Below, one piece after another: positions 43,345-53,734 of a stretch of 64,000 bases of DNA. Source of the DNA: Methanococcoides methylutens MM1 (GTDB taxonomy: Archaea > Halobacteriota > Methanosarcinia > Methanosarcinales > Methanosarcinaceae); contig NZ_CP009518.1 in the NCBI RefSeq assembly GCF_000970325.1, positions 310,001 to 374,000 of the forward strand, read 5' to 3'. How positions within the stretch are numbered: the first letter of the stretch is position 1; each line of letters opens with the position of its first letter. Made by a program: the position numbers and the translations under genes. The notes under the pieces were generated by a model. The model did not search any database and had not been told where the DNA came from. It saw only the letters and a program-made list of their open reading frames with translations.

Positions 43345-44457
43345 ATGGATAAGGACATGCTGATGTGGGACGAGACCATTTTCAGGGATGGTAGTGTTCT
43401 TGAACTGGACCATCTTCCTGATCATTTCTCCCATCGTGACTCGCAGGTGCAATCCCTTATGTACAGTCTGCGCCCCGCACTTCGGGGAATGCGGCCTGTC
43501 AACAGCCTCCTTAGCGGTCCGCCAGGTACCGGAAAGACGACCACGGTCATGAAAGTGTTCGAGGAGATGAAAAAACATACGCAAGATGTCGTCTTCGTAA
43601 AGGTTAACTGCCAGATGGACTCCACAAAGTTCGCTGTTATTGCAAGGGTCTACAAGGCACTTTTCAAAGTATCCCCTCCTGCATCCGGTGTTGCATTCAG
43701 GAAACTTTTCGAAAAGGTCATGAACTTCCTGATCGAGAACGAGAAGACCCTGGTGTTGTGTCTTGATGATATCAATTATCTTTATCACGAAGGAAATGCC
43801 GATGACGTCATGTATTCCATGCTCAGGGCCCATGAACAGTTCCCCGGTGCAAGGGTGGGTGTTATCGCCATCGTCAGTGATACGGGGAAGCTCTACCAGT
43901 TCGACCCCAAGGTGAATTCGGTGTTCCTTCCTGAAGAGGTTGCCTTCCCGAGATATGAATATGATGAACTTCAGGATATCCTTGGCAGGAGGATCGACCT
44001 TGCGTTCTATCCGAATGTCGTATCAGATGAGGTAAAAGATTCTATTGTGGAATATGTTGATATGACAGGTGACCTTCGTGTTGGCATTGACCTGCTTAAA
44101 CGTTCCGGCCTTAATGCTGAAAGAAGGTCTAGCAGGACAATATCCGTTGACGACGTGGAGGATGCATACGAAAAATCCCGTTTGCTGCATCTTGGAAGGA
44201 GTATCATGTCCCTTACATCTGATGAGAGGGCCCTTCTGGGGCTTATTGCAAAGCAAAAGGAGTGTCAGACCGGTGATCTTTACAAGCTCTTCCATGAATT
44301 GACAGGTCTTGGGTATACTCGCTTCTATGATATGGTCAACAAGCTCAACGATGCACGTTATGTGACCACTGATTTTTCCGGCAAGGGTACGCGTGGTCGT
44401 ACAAGGATCGTAAAGCCAAGATATCATCCGGAAGATATTCTCAAATGTCTTGAATGA
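43345..44457 (+). CDS. cdc6: Orc1/Cdc6-family replication initiation protein
   Basis: The 370-residue protein is an archaeal Orc1/Cdc6: AAA module with Walker A GPPGTGKT near 58, Walker B VLCLDDINYLY near 137, sensor-1 region IAIVSDTGKL, and a C-terminal winged helix (~290-370). It binds origins or assists helicase loading; Methanosarcina species carry several paralogues. I chose ATG 43345 (GGAGA upstream); the earlier in-frame hydrophobic stretch from 43261 looks untranslated. I saw no ORB-like repeats in 43139-43344, so nothing marks an origin here. Confidence 0.88.
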   Translation: MDKDMLMWDETIFRDGSVLELDHLPDHFSHRDSQVQSLMYSLRPALRGMRPVNSLLSGPPGTGKTTTVMKVFEEMKKHTQDVVFVKVNCQMDSTKFAVIARVYKALFKVSPPASGVAFRKLFEKVMNFLIENEKTLVLCLDDINYLYHEGNADDVMYSMLRAHEQFPGARVGVIAIVSDTGKLYQFDPKVNSVFLPEEVAFPRYEYDELQDILGRRIDLAFYPNVVSDEVKDSIVEYVDMTGDLRVGIDLLKRSGLNAERRSSRTISVDDVEDAYEKSRLLHLGRSIMSLTSDERALLGLIAKQKECQTGDLYKLFHELTGLGYTRFYDMVNKLNDARYVTTDFSGKGTRGRTRIVKPRYHPEDILKCLE

Positions 44458-44471
44458 TCATGGGGGCAATG

Positions 44472-45035
44472 ATGGAAACAAGGACTAAAGTATGGCTTAC
44501 TGAGGATGGGAAGCACATAATCGGTGCTGGAAAAGTAAACCTTCTTAAAGTAATTGACGAAGAACGTTCTTTAAGCAAAGCATGCAAAAAACTTGGTATC
44601 TCCTACAAGCACGCATGGCTCATCCTGAAAAAGATGAACGAACGAGTTGATCACGAGGTCGTTTACACTGTCAGGGGTGGAAAGGATCAGGGTACTTTCC
44701 TGACCGAATACGGTAAGCAACTGATCGACGAATATGAAGCAAGCCGGACCTACATTGATGAAACGGTTGGTGATGATACATCATGGGAGAACATCTCTTT
44801 CAAACTGTCTGCCCGCAACAAACTGCTTGGCAGGGTTGTTAAAGTCGAGAAAGGGGATATTGTTTCCAAGGTAAAGATCGAGGTCGACCCTGCAATCCTT
44901 ACATCCATTGTAACTGCAGAAGCGGTTGATCGCCTTGATGTAAAAGAGGGCGATGAACTGTTTGCCATCATCAAATCCACTGAGGTCATGCTTGCAAAAC
45001 CGTCCCGTATGCCTGAGGAAAGTGGGGATGAATAA
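44472..45035 (+). CDS. modE: ModE-like molybdate-responsive regulator
   Basis: The ~187-residue protein has a LysR/ModE-type N-terminal helix-turn-helix (LLKVIDEERSLSKACKKLGI, then YKHAWLILKKMN, ~20-55) and a C-terminal Mop/TOBE domain (SARNKLLGRVVKVEKGDIVS, then VDRLDVKEGDELFAIIKSTE) that binds molybdate or tungstate. It probably controls metal transport or molybdo/tungsto-enzyme genes elsewhere. ATGs at 44454, 44469 and 44472 are possible; the last is five bases from GGGGG. It overlaps or abuts cdc6 and is followed directly by xth. Confidence 0.85.
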   Translation: METRTKVWLTEDGKHIIGAGKVNLLKVIDEERSLSKACKKLGISYKHAWLILKKMNERVDHEVVYTVRGGKDQGTFLTEYGKQLIDEYEASRTYIDETVGDDTSWENISFKLSARNKLLGRVVKVEKGDIVSKVKIEVDPAILTSIVTAEAVDRLDVKEGDELFAIIKSTEVMLAKPSRMPEESGDE

Positions 45036-45815
45036 ATGAGCTCTATTAGTATTCTTTCATGGAACGTCAATGGCCTGAGGTCAATGGTGAAGAAAGGTTT
45101 TCTGGAATGGGTGGCTGAAGCACAGCCTGATATTCTCTGCCTTCAGGAGACCAAGGCACAGGAAAGGCAGCTTCCCACAAAACTTCGACACATCGATAGT
45201 TATATTCCATATTTCTTTTCAGCCGAACGTAAAGGTTACAGTGGTGTTGCGGTCTATACGAAGACCCAGCCTGTGAACGTTGAGTACGGGCTCGGTGAGA
45301 AGCGCTTTGACGTGGAGGGGAGGACGCTCATCGCAGAATATGAGGATTTCGTTCTTTTCAACATATATTTCCCCAATGGGAAGGCCTCTGATGAGAGGCT
45401 TCAGTATAAGATGGACTTTTATGATGCTTTCACGGAACGTGCAGATGGCTTCAAAGATGAAGGTAAGAACGTCATTGTATGCGGGGATGTCAACACTGCT
45501 CACAAAGAGATCGATCTTGCACGACCCAAACAGAATGAGAAATCATCCGGATTCCTGCCTATGGAAAGGGAATGGATCGACAAATTCCTTGATCACGGAT
45601 ACATTGATACTTTGCGGATGTTCAATCAGGAGCCAGGCCAGTATAGCTGGTGGGACCTGAAGACACGTGCGAGGGATCGTAATGTTGGCTGGAGGATAGA
45701 CTACTTCTTTGCAAGTGAAAGTCTCAGGAACAGGATAAGTTCAGCTTACATATTGCCGGATGTAATGGGTTCTGATCACTGTCCCATAGGACTTGATCTG
45801 GAGATTGATCAGTAA
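45036..45815 (+). CDS. xth: Exodeoxyribonuclease III / AP endonuclease
   Basis: This 259-residue enzyme cuts DNA at abasic sites in base-excision repair. It shows the exonuclease III motifs SWNVNGLRS (~8-16), LQETKAQ near 36, [12 protein letters not shown] near 108, CGDVNTAH near 148 and [11 protein letters not shown] near the end. The ATG follows the modE stop directly, so cdc6-modE-xth are probably one transcript. A bidirectional terminator follows about 100 bases downstream. Confidence 0.95.
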   Translation: MSSISILSWNVNGLRSMVKKGFLEWVAEAQPDILCLQETKAQERQLPTKLRHIDSYIPYFFSAERKGYSGVAVYTKTQPVNVEYGLGEKRFDVEGRTLIAEYEDFVLFNIYFPNGKASDERLQYKMDFYDAFTERADGFKDEGKNVIVCGDVNTAHKEIDLARPKQNEKSSGFLPMEREWIDKFLDHGYIDTLRMFNQEPGQYSWWDLKTRARDRNVGWRIDYFFASESLRNRISSAYILPDVMGSDHCPIGLDLEIDQ

Positions 45816-45917
45816 TTTGATCTTTTTCATTTTTTGAATAGCTGGCGAGAAATCCATAGCTATTGCTATTCTAATCTGAGCCAGTTTTCAGAACGTATAT
45901 TCAAAAAAAGAATTGAA

Positions 45918-45934
45918 GGGCACAGGATGTGCCC
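45918..45934. terminator. Shared terminator between xth and the thermosome gene
   Basis: GGGCACA (45918-45924) and TGTGCCC (45928-45934) form a seven-pair stem with loop GGA. T-rich runs follow on both strands (ATGTTTTTGTTATTTT on plus; TTCAATTCTTTTTTT on minus). It can stop both convergent transcripts. Confidence 0.7.
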
Positions 45935-45960
45935 ATGTTTTTGTTATTTTATTTTCAGAT

Positions 45961-47607
<1,647 letters not shown>

Positions 47608-47939
47608 TTATTTTAACCTCCTATATTAAACATAGATCAATATAACTGCCTGTGTCTCAGGCCGTTTTTACATGTTTGTGGTTCTATATAAAGTTAACTG
47701 ATTTTTTGTTTTTTGAGCCTTCAGGTACAGGTACCTTTCGAGCATGTATCTGGTTCAATAAATCCTGTTAAATGCAAAGATATGATCGTCTATGACCGAT
47801 ATTTCATAGAGCTTAAAAAAATCTAAAAAAAGATAGTTGGTCTCTATTATATATTCAAGAAATAATTCAAGAGATCTTTTTTGTTAAGGACTGTAAACTT
47901 TGTCATTACAGTCCTGAAAAAGGAACGCCGGTTGTCAGA
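47608..47939. promoter_or_regulatory. Gene-free region upstream of the thermosome: promoters and strong hairpins
   Basis: For the thermosome the region holds CTTTATATAG (47684-47693, minus). Further out is a perfect ten-pair inverted repeat AGGACTGTAA/TTACAGTCCT (47887-47896 and 47906-47915). A TATA-like ATTATATATTC (47847-47857) lies about 30 bases before this hairpin on the plus strand. A second hairpin TTGTCAG/CTGACAA (47932-47950) lies at the end of the neighbouring small gene. A plus-strand small RNA or paired terminators are both possible. Confidence 0.5.
47684..47693 (-). promoter_or_regulatory. TATA box of the thermosome gene
   Basis: CTTTATATAG on the minus strand would start transcription about 53 bases before the ATG. 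GGAGGT precedes the start codon. Confidence 0.65.
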
Positions 47940-48113
47940 TCAGCTGACAATGGCTTTTGGTGATCTCTTAAAGAAACGCCTCTTGGATCCGTTGGATGCG
48001 TATCTCTGTGCAGGACCTGGGTGTGCCTTTGCTCCAAAAGCTTTCTCCACTTTGATTGTCCTTCCTTTTCTTCCTTTGACCTTTACCCATTCAATGCTTC
48101 CTGTTTTGCCCAT
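47940..48113 (-). CDS. Small basic protein, DUF5350-like
   Basis: This 57-residue, very basic protein reads [20 protein letters not shown], then [20 protein letters not shown], then [17 protein letters not shown] associate it with the small archaeal DUF5350 family; its composition suggests RNA or ribosome binding, which is unproven. The ATG follows GAGAGGACTGATA. A TATA-like CAAATATAAT lies upstream near 48181-48190. The stop codon lies in the stem of a hairpin followed by a T run, which probably ends the message. Confidence 0.8.
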   Translation of the reverse strand: MGKTGSIEWVKVKGRKGRTIKVEKAFGAKAHPGPAQRYASNGSKRRFFKRSPKAIVS

Positions 48114-48355
48114 TATCAGTCCTCTCTGTGATTTTGTTAATTTTATTTACGGTTTTAAGGCCCGTATTAGCCTCTGATATATTATATTTGTAATTGGCAC
48201 AAGTTCTCGAACTTTGTGACCTGGTAAATACAATGTTATAGGTTCCCTTTAGATGTAATGTTTATAGTTAAAGTTTACGGAACTCAGGAACATTACAATG
48301 TTCGAAAATAGGCCTTTTCGGCTCAGTAAATTAAGCATATTGTAATTAAATAAAC

Positions 48356-48364
48356 AAATATATC
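48356..48364 (+). promoter_or_regulatory. TATA box of nurA (leaderless)
   Basis: AAATATATC is centred 29 bases before ATG 48389, so nurA is probably leaderless. The rest of the gap 48114-48388 shows nothing further. Confidence 0.6.
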
Positions 48365-48388
48365 TATGTTCCTGTACATCTGTTCCCT

Positions 48389-49681
48389 ATGACCCTTGAG
48401 CCGGTTCACATAAAGGCAATTTCCAGCATGGTAGCCCGTATCGACAGCATGTCCGAGGACGAGGATCCGGAGAAGGCACCTGAGATATTTGAACTCCTAA
48501 GTGAGCTGGAATACGATGGAAAGGTAGTCCTTAAGGCACTGGGGAAGCTTTTCCGCGGCAAGGTTGACATTGATCGTATGTCACTTGCGAAAGACCCTTT
48601 TGAGAAGACATATTCCTGTGACAGTGGCAGTACCAATCCCATATCCTTCAACAGCGGTCTCTATATAGACCTCTGCCATTGCAGTATTGCTTCAACTCCG
48701 ACAGACATCGACATGCATTCAAAGTGGACCATGGTTATGTCATCGTACTCTCCATCCACTGCAATGGTCATCGATACCACCGGAGGATGGGAGCAATTCG
48801 ATGGAAACGAAGGTCGTGCCTCCATTGTGAGGATCAGGCCCGGACTGCTTAAGAAAAGGGTTGATCGGATGGTGCACAACATTGCACTGTACCTTTCGGA
48901 ATCCGAGCACATTTTGTGGCTAATGGACAAATTCGATGAAGACAGTTTTTTCATAATGGATGGTCCCATTTATCCAAAACAGCTGATGTACTGGATGGTC
49001 GTGGAATCCGACGATGTGCAGATCAGGGATGATGAGAACGCAAAACAGATCCTGCAGAACTATGTGGACATCATGGACCATCACATTGGGAACAGAAGAC
49101 CTCTCATTGGGTTTGTGAAGAACCCGGAGGACATGCAGATAATGATAACCCTTCGGAAGAAGTATGGTATGTCAGACCTCCCCTGGCTGAGGGATTCTCA
49201 GTTCTTCAAGAACGTGCTCTCACCCGGTACGGAGGACAGCCGGGAAAAGGGTGCTTCCGAAGGTAAAAGCAGTCGTTGGATCACATATACCAACTGGTTC
49301 CTGCAGCCAAACCAGTTCTACGAGAACATGATGGACAGTACTTCCCTGGTGCTGGCTCCTGAGATGGAGCTGAAGCACAGGTTCCCGAAAGAGGACTATG
49401 CTATTACATTCTTCATGGTGTTCGTTCCTTCTCTTGACGTTCTTTTCAAGGTAGAGGCACCCTACGGGATAACCAAGGACGAGCAGATGAGGGACCTGAT
49501 GACGAGGAAGGTCCTGCACGATATTGCAGTAAACGGCATTCCAATGACACTTTCAAAGGCGGATTCGCTTGCGAAGATAAGGATCGTGGAAAAAAAGCTG
49601 ATCAAAGGTATGTTCAAGGATCAGAAGATCGATACAATTTATAATGATGTGAGATGGGGTGAATCAACAGATGATCAATGA
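48389..49681 (+). CDS. nurA: NurA-type 5'-3' nuclease
   Basis: NurA works with HerA (and Mre11-Rad50) to resect DNA ends before recombination. The 430-residue protein has the NurA catalytic opening YSCDSGSTNPISF near residue 75 with its metal-binding Asp, acidic IDTTGGWEQF near 129, FIMDGPIYPKQ near 189 and a C-terminal FKVEAPYGITKDE near 354. Archaeal NurA proteins are usually shorter, so this is a large version. It overlaps herA by 11 bases. Confidence 0.85.
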   Translation: MTLEPVHIKAISSMVARIDSMSEDEDPEKAPEIFELLSELEYDGKVVLKALGKLFRGKVDIDRMSLAKDPFEKTYSCDSGSTNPISFNSGLYIDLCHCSIASTPTDIDMHSKWTMVMSSYSPSTAMVIDTTGGWEQFDGNEGRASIVRIRPGLLKKRVDRMVHNIALYLSESEHILWLMDKFDEDSFFIMDGPIYPKQLMYWMVVESDDVQIRDDENAKQILQNYVDIMDHHIGNRRPLIGFVKNPEDMQIMITLRKKYGMSDLPWLRDSQFFKNVLSPGTEDSREKGASEGKSSRWITYTNWFLQPNQFYENMMDSTSLVLAPEMELKHRFPKEDYAITFFMVFVPSLDVLFKVEAPYGITKDEQMRDLMTRKVLHDIAVNGIPMTLSKADSLAKIRIVEKKLIKGMFKDQKIDTIYNDVRWGESTDDQ

Positions 49682-51503
49682 TACAGATATATTGGCATAT
49701 GCATCAGGAAGTTCCCTTGACGAAGAGAAACAGCTGTCAACGGAAAATGGTAAGTCTCTGGATGGAACTGTTTTCGAAGAGTATGATACCGGGTTTACGG
49801 CTGATATGGTAACCGGTGATGTGAACAATGCCTTTGGTATCATAACAACAGGTTTTGAGCCGCTGGAGGTCACGGAGTCGGGCTCGAAGATCGCCGGATA
49901 CATCACCACGGAGCACAGATCACAGGTGCGCCTGGGTACATATGTGATAGTGCCATATGAGGACGAGCATCTCTTTGCCCGCATCTGGAAGCTCCAGTAC
50001 CAGCAGCAGTTCGAGGTGGATGATGCCACTGAGATCCACTCACGTAGGATGCTCAGAAGCAATACCACCGCTGAGCTTGATTACAAGTACCTTGCCTACC
50101 TGGATCCCATTTGCATCCTGTATGAGCAGGAGCCAGGGAATGCTGATTCATTAATGCGTCGTATGGCAGACCGCATCCCACGACCGAACACCCCGATACT
50201 GCCGGTGACCGAGAAACTGAAGATTCAGACCGGCTTGAACATTCCTCGCGAAGGTATCTTCCTTGGGCACCTGAGCGTGGGAGGTGAACTTGTACATACC
50301 CATGCATCACCTCCGACAGTGCCATACTACCTGAGGAACGATTACTCAATGGGTGATCCGCTGATATTCCGTCATATGCTTGTATGTGGAAGTACCGGTA
50401 CGGGCAAGACCTTCCTTACAAAGAACATCCTGCGCCAGTTCATGAGCGAAGAGAACAGGTACCAGGTGCGTGATAATGGTGAAGGTGTGAAAAAGAACAG
50501 GATGCCATGCCTTGTGATAATGGACCCTCAGGATGAATATTCCCAACTTCTGGAGGACAACCCTGAACTTGTTTCTTCCGATGAGCATAATATGAACTCT
50601 GAGAGTGTCATGTTTGGCGGTGTTCCTTCCACCAAGACCTTTGTGGCAAAGGTGGATGGTCACAATTACAATGGCAGGTCCCGTGCCGAGCAGGCCGAAT
50701 TTACGATCCCCTTCGAGATGGTCAGGAACAATTCCTGGCTGATCGCTGCAGCAGGACTGACCGAATTGCAGGGAATTGCCCTGGAACTCCTGCTTGAGGA
50801 TTACTTCAGGAGGCCCGGCACGCATACGTACAACGGCTTTATCGAACACATCGATGATGCAGGCGTGAGGGGGACCTATGTTGACAACGGGAAGGTGCAT
50901 GAATCATCCTATGACGGTATCGTAAGGAAGGTGAAGAACCAGGCCTTCAGGCGTGTCTTCGACCAGCCGGCAACTCCTATCACCGAGATGCTTGCGGATA
51001 TCTTCAAAGCGGGACAGGTCTGCGTATTCCCCACTGAGTACATCTCGAACAGCAGGATACGTGATCTCATAACACTTACACTCATGACCATTGTAGTGGA
51101 CAACAAACTGAGCACTTCAGGTGCTGCACTGGTCAAGGAAACACCGATCATCCTTGTGCTGGATGAGGCACACAGGTACCTTGCGAAAGGTTCCGGAGAG
51201 CACTCGAAACGTATCATTTCCAAGTTCGCGGATGCAGCCCGTCAGGGACGTAAGGAAGGCCTGGGACTGTTCCTGATAACACAGGATCCTCAGGATATCG
51301 ATGAGACTGTGTTCAAGCAGGTCAACAGCCGTGTGATACTGAACCTTTCCAACGATGCCGCAATAAGTGCCATGAAGGTCAAAAAGGAGTACGAAAAGCG
51401 TATTCCTTACCTCAAGAAAGGTCAAATGATCATCCAGAGTCCTGATAACAGTGATGTCGTGGAGATCACAGGGCTTTCAAAGTGCGTTGTAAAGCATATC
51501 TGA
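49671..51503 (+). CDS. herA: HerA bipolar DNA translocase/helicase
   Basis: HerA is a hexameric FtsK/VirB4-like ATPase that drives NurA along DNA during end resection. The 610-residue protein has an N-terminal HAS-barrel-like domain (~45-130), Walker A CGSTGTGKTFLTK near residue 242, VIMDPQDEYSQ near 283, Walker B ILVLDEAHRYLAKG near 498, and a sensor-like LGLFLITQDPQDID near 534. I chose ATG 49671 because GTG 49659 lies in the GGGTGA ribosome-binding site. Coupling to nurA by overlap fits the complex. Confidence 0.92.
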   Translation: MINDTDILAYASGSSLDEEKQLSTENGKSLDGTVFEEYDTGFTADMVTGDVNNAFGIITTGFEPLEVTESGSKIAGYITTEHRSQVRLGTYVIVPYEDEHLFARIWKLQYQQQFEVDDATEIHSRRMLRSNTTAELDYKYLAYLDPICILYEQEPGNADSLMRRMADRIPRPNTPILPVTEKLKIQTGLNIPREGIFLGHLSVGGELVHTHASPPTVPYYLRNDYSMGDPLIFRHMLVCGSTGTGKTFLTKNILRQFMSEENRYQVRDNGEGVKKNRMPCLVIMDPQDEYSQLLEDNPELVSSDEHNMNSESVMFGGVPSTKTFVAKVDGHNYNGRSRAEQAEFTIPFEMVRNNSWLIAAAGLTELQGIALELLLEDYFRRPGTHTYNGFIEHIDDAGVRGTYVDNGKVHESSYDGIVRKVKNQAFRRVFDQPATPITEMLADIFKAGQVCVFPTEYISNSRIRDLITLTLMTIVVDNKLSTSGAALVKETPIILVLDEAHRYLAKGSGEHSKRIISKFADAARQGRKEGLGLFLITQDPQDIDETVFKQVNSRVILNLSNDAAISAMKVKKEYEKRIPYLKKGQMIIQSPDNSDVVEITGLSKCVVKHI

Positions 51504-51521
51504 GAGGTTTTCTAACCTCTC
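51502..51521 (+). terminator. Hairpin at the end of herA
   Basis: GAGAGGTT (51502-51509) and AACCTCTC (51514-51521) with loop TTCT begin within the stop codon. There is only a weak T run after it, so it may protect the 3' end or separate herA from the tRNA promoter (TATA at 51531-51540). Confidence 0.5.
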
Positions 51522-51544
51522 TTGCGATACGTATATATAGGGCT

Positions 51545-51654
51545 AATACGTATGGGAGCAACTACTCACATATGCGTTGGGCCGGTAGCTTAGTCAGGCA
51601 GAGCGATGGACTCTTAATCCATCGGCCGAGGGTTCAAATCCCTTCCGGCCCGCT
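51545..51654 (+). repeat. 110-base direct repeat containing tRNA-Lys, copy 1
   Basis: This unit (34 bases of leader, the tRNA and two trailing bases) matches 53216-53325 at all but one position (G at 51576, T at 53247). TATA boxes lie at the same distance (about 44 bases) before both tRNAs but outside the exact repeat. Confidence 0.9.
51579..51652 (+). tRNA. tRNA-Lys (anticodon CTT), copy 1
   Basis: The acceptor GGGCCGG pairs with CCGGCCC, the discriminator is G, the anticodon loop is CTCTTAA (CTT), and the T arm is GAGGG-TTCAAAT-CCCTT-like. CCA is not encoded; a CTTTTT run follows directly and should end transcription. GTATATATAG at 51531-51540 is the promoter. Confidence 0.95.
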
Positions 51655-51819
51655 TTTTGTGATCACTGATTTTTTCATATTCTAAAGTACTTAGCTGGCA
51701 GTTTTCAGTTTCTATCGTTGTTGATTTCAGGATCTCCACTTTTGACATACAAATAGTTTTTATCGGGTGCTGCACATCATATATCAAAATAATATTTTCC
51801 ACAAAATTTAGTTTCGAAT

Positions 51820-53151
51820 GTGGTGAAATTTGTGACAGGAGCAAAACTTATCCCGATAACGAAAGCGTGCATTTTCACATGTGTTCTCTTCCTCGTATTT
51901 TCAGCAGGCATCGCAAGTGGGGAAATAGAGCAATCCGGTGATGAGGGATGGGTGCAGATATTTTTCGAAGAATTCAATGATAATGTCGGTGGCTATTCTG
52001 TTCAGCAGACCTCTGACGGAGGCTATGTAATTACAGGCTACTACAAAAGCTGGCCTGAATCCTTTGTGAATGAATCCGATTACGAAGATCAGGTTGTGGA
52101 AGGTGCCTGCCTGATCAAGACCCATTCTAATGGCACTCTCCATTGGTTCAGGATCTTCGATGCAGACTATGATACCTTTCCGAATGTGGCCAGGTCCGTT
52201 CAGCAAACCTCTGACGGTGGCTACATCATAACCGGATCTTATGTGGATGATAACCTTGATGTCTGGCTCATCAAGACCGATGCTGAAGGGACAAAAGAAT
52301 GGGATAAGACCTTCGGAGGTTCCGGCAAACAGGTCGGCTATGATGTCAGGCAGACCTCGGATGGTGGGTACATTGTCACCGGTACCACTTCTTATGGGCA
52401 AAATATCTATCTTCTCAAGACCGATACTGATGGCAATGAAGAATGGGAGAAAATATTCGGTGGCTCAAAATTTGCAAGTGGGCGATCTGTTCTTCAGACC
52501 TCGGATGGCGGTTATATTTTAACCGGAGACAACTGGCTTATCAAAACAGATCCTGAAGGTAATGAAGAGTGGAACACAACAAGTTTTGGAGGACGTTCCA
52601 TCTGCCATGCTCAGGACGGTGGCTATGTTATAGCTGTCGACAGTTATGATGTAGAGATCGTCAAGATCGATCATACCGGTAATGAAGAATGGACTCGTAC
52701 ATTTGATGATTTTGGCTCAGGGAGTTGCAACGATGTTCAGGGAACGTCTGATGGGGGCTATATCCTAACCGGCAGTTATTATGCAGGCTAGGACAGGATC
52801 GATGCTTATCTCATTAAGACCGATGCACAAGGAAATAAAGAGTGGGATCGATCGTTTGGGGAAGTTGGTGAAGATCGGGGCTTCTCTGTTCTGCAGACCT
52901 CAGACGGGGGTTACGTTCTCACCGGTACCACATACTCTTACGGAGAAGATGCCTTCCTGATCAAGACCGATGCTGATGGCAACACCGGTGAAGATAGGAT
53001 GACTCCTCCGTCAAGGAGTGTGTCCCGCATGATAGATGTTGCTTCATCTATCGGTTTCATAGTGATGTATCTGTTTGCTCTGTTGCAGATTTTTGCCATC
53101 CCACTTATTATACTTCTTATACTTGTTTATCTGTGGAAAAGGCATAAATGA
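51820..53151 (+). CDS. Secreted seven-repeat (beta-propeller-like) membrane-anchored protein with in-frame TAG
   Basis: The reading frame gives 443 residues if TAG at codon 324 is read through. There is a signal peptide (~12-33) and then seven repeats built on QTSDGGYxxTG...LIKTDxxGNEEW (motifs near residues 63, 129, 178, 226, 264, 308 and 359). A linker, a hydrophobic membrane helix (~405-438) and a KRHK tail follow. TAG falls in a loop of repeat 6; the frame stays open with matching repeat 7 and the anchor for 119 more codons. Methanosarcinaceae decode UAG as pyrrolysine, so a full product is likely. The start is GTG 51820 (or GTG 51832 after GGTGA). Cell-surface binding role inferred; a fresh pseudogene is the alternative. 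Confidence 0.8.
52789..52791 (+). other. In-frame TAG, candidate pyrrolysine codon
   Basis: GGC-TAG-GAC interrupts repeat 6 (GSYYAG, then DRIDAYLIKTD). The downstream frame is intact to TGA 53149-53151 and carries the same repeat consensus, and no other gene in the window uses TAG as stop. Confidence 0.7.
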
Positions 53152-53215
53152 ACCGCTATGGTGCAGATTTTGGAGTCTTGAAGTTTCTCTTCTTCCGAAA
53201 TCTATATATCATGAA

Positions 53216-53325
53216 AATACGTATGGGAGCAACTACTCACATATGCTTTGGGCCGGTAGCTTAGTCAGGCAGAGCGATGGACTCTTAATCCATCGGCCGA
53301 GGGTTCAAATCCCTTCCGGCCCGCT
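53216..53325 (+). repeat. 110-base direct repeat containing tRNA-Lys, copy 2
   Basis: This is the second copy of the unit at 51545-51654, with one mismatch. The two copies flank the 1.3-kb surface-protein gene. Confidence 0.9.
53250..53323 (+). tRNA. tRNA-Lys (anticodon CTT), copy 2
   Basis: It is identical in all 74 bases to the copy at 51579. CTATATATC (53202-53210) is the promoter. Here the tRNA is followed by CTACAAAT, so the T-run terminator of copy 1 was not carried along. Confidence 0.95.
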
Positions 53326-53449
53326 ACAAATCCACATCCTTTTCTGAATGTTTATCTAGCTGTAGTGCTTATGATGTCTTAATAGCGTATTGATATTACA
53401 TGCCATTGTATGATATTACATACTGCTTTCCATCTTCAAGGTGAGAACA

Positions 53450-53629
53450 ATGCCAAAAGTAAGTGTTGATATTCCACAGGAACTTCTTGACGACCTTAAT
53501 GCACATGTAGGAAATGACAGGAAGTTCGTCAGCCAGTCCGATGCCATAAGAACTGCCATCCGCAAGATGCTTGACATGATGGATGATATCGACCGGAGGC
53601 ATGGAAGGCTGGATCAGGAAAGGCCCTGA
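53450..53629 (+). CDS. Small ribbon-helix-helix protein
   Basis: The 59-residue protein begins MPKVSVDIPQELLDDLNAHV (the RHH beta strand and first helix) and continues FVSQSDAIRTAIRKMLDMMD, the second helix. This is the CopG/NikR-type DNA-binding unit without a ligand domain. GGTGA lies before ATG 53450, so the in-frame GTG 53441 is part of the ribosome-binding site. Its target is unknown; there is no toxin-like partner beside it. Confidence 0.8.
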   Translation: MPKVSVDIPQELLDDLNAHVGNDRKFVSQSDAIRTAIRKMLDMMDDIDRRHGRLDQERP

Positions 53630-53734
53630 TGGGCTTATCATATACTTCATTCAGGTCCGAATAGACAGGAATAGAAGATAATATGTAGATATTTGAAAAT
53701 TAAAAAATCGTAAAAATAAGTATGAAAAGGCTCA

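Noticed and set aside
47881-48177. 98-codon plus-strand frame
   Set aside because: It overlaps the minus-strand small basic protein gene (47940-48113), which has a clear RBS and a conserved-looking sequence.
53075-53347. Plus-strand open frame running through the second tRNA-Lys
   Set aside because: It merely reads across the tail of the surface gene and the tRNA. A similar frame crosses the first tRNA because the sequence is duplicated.
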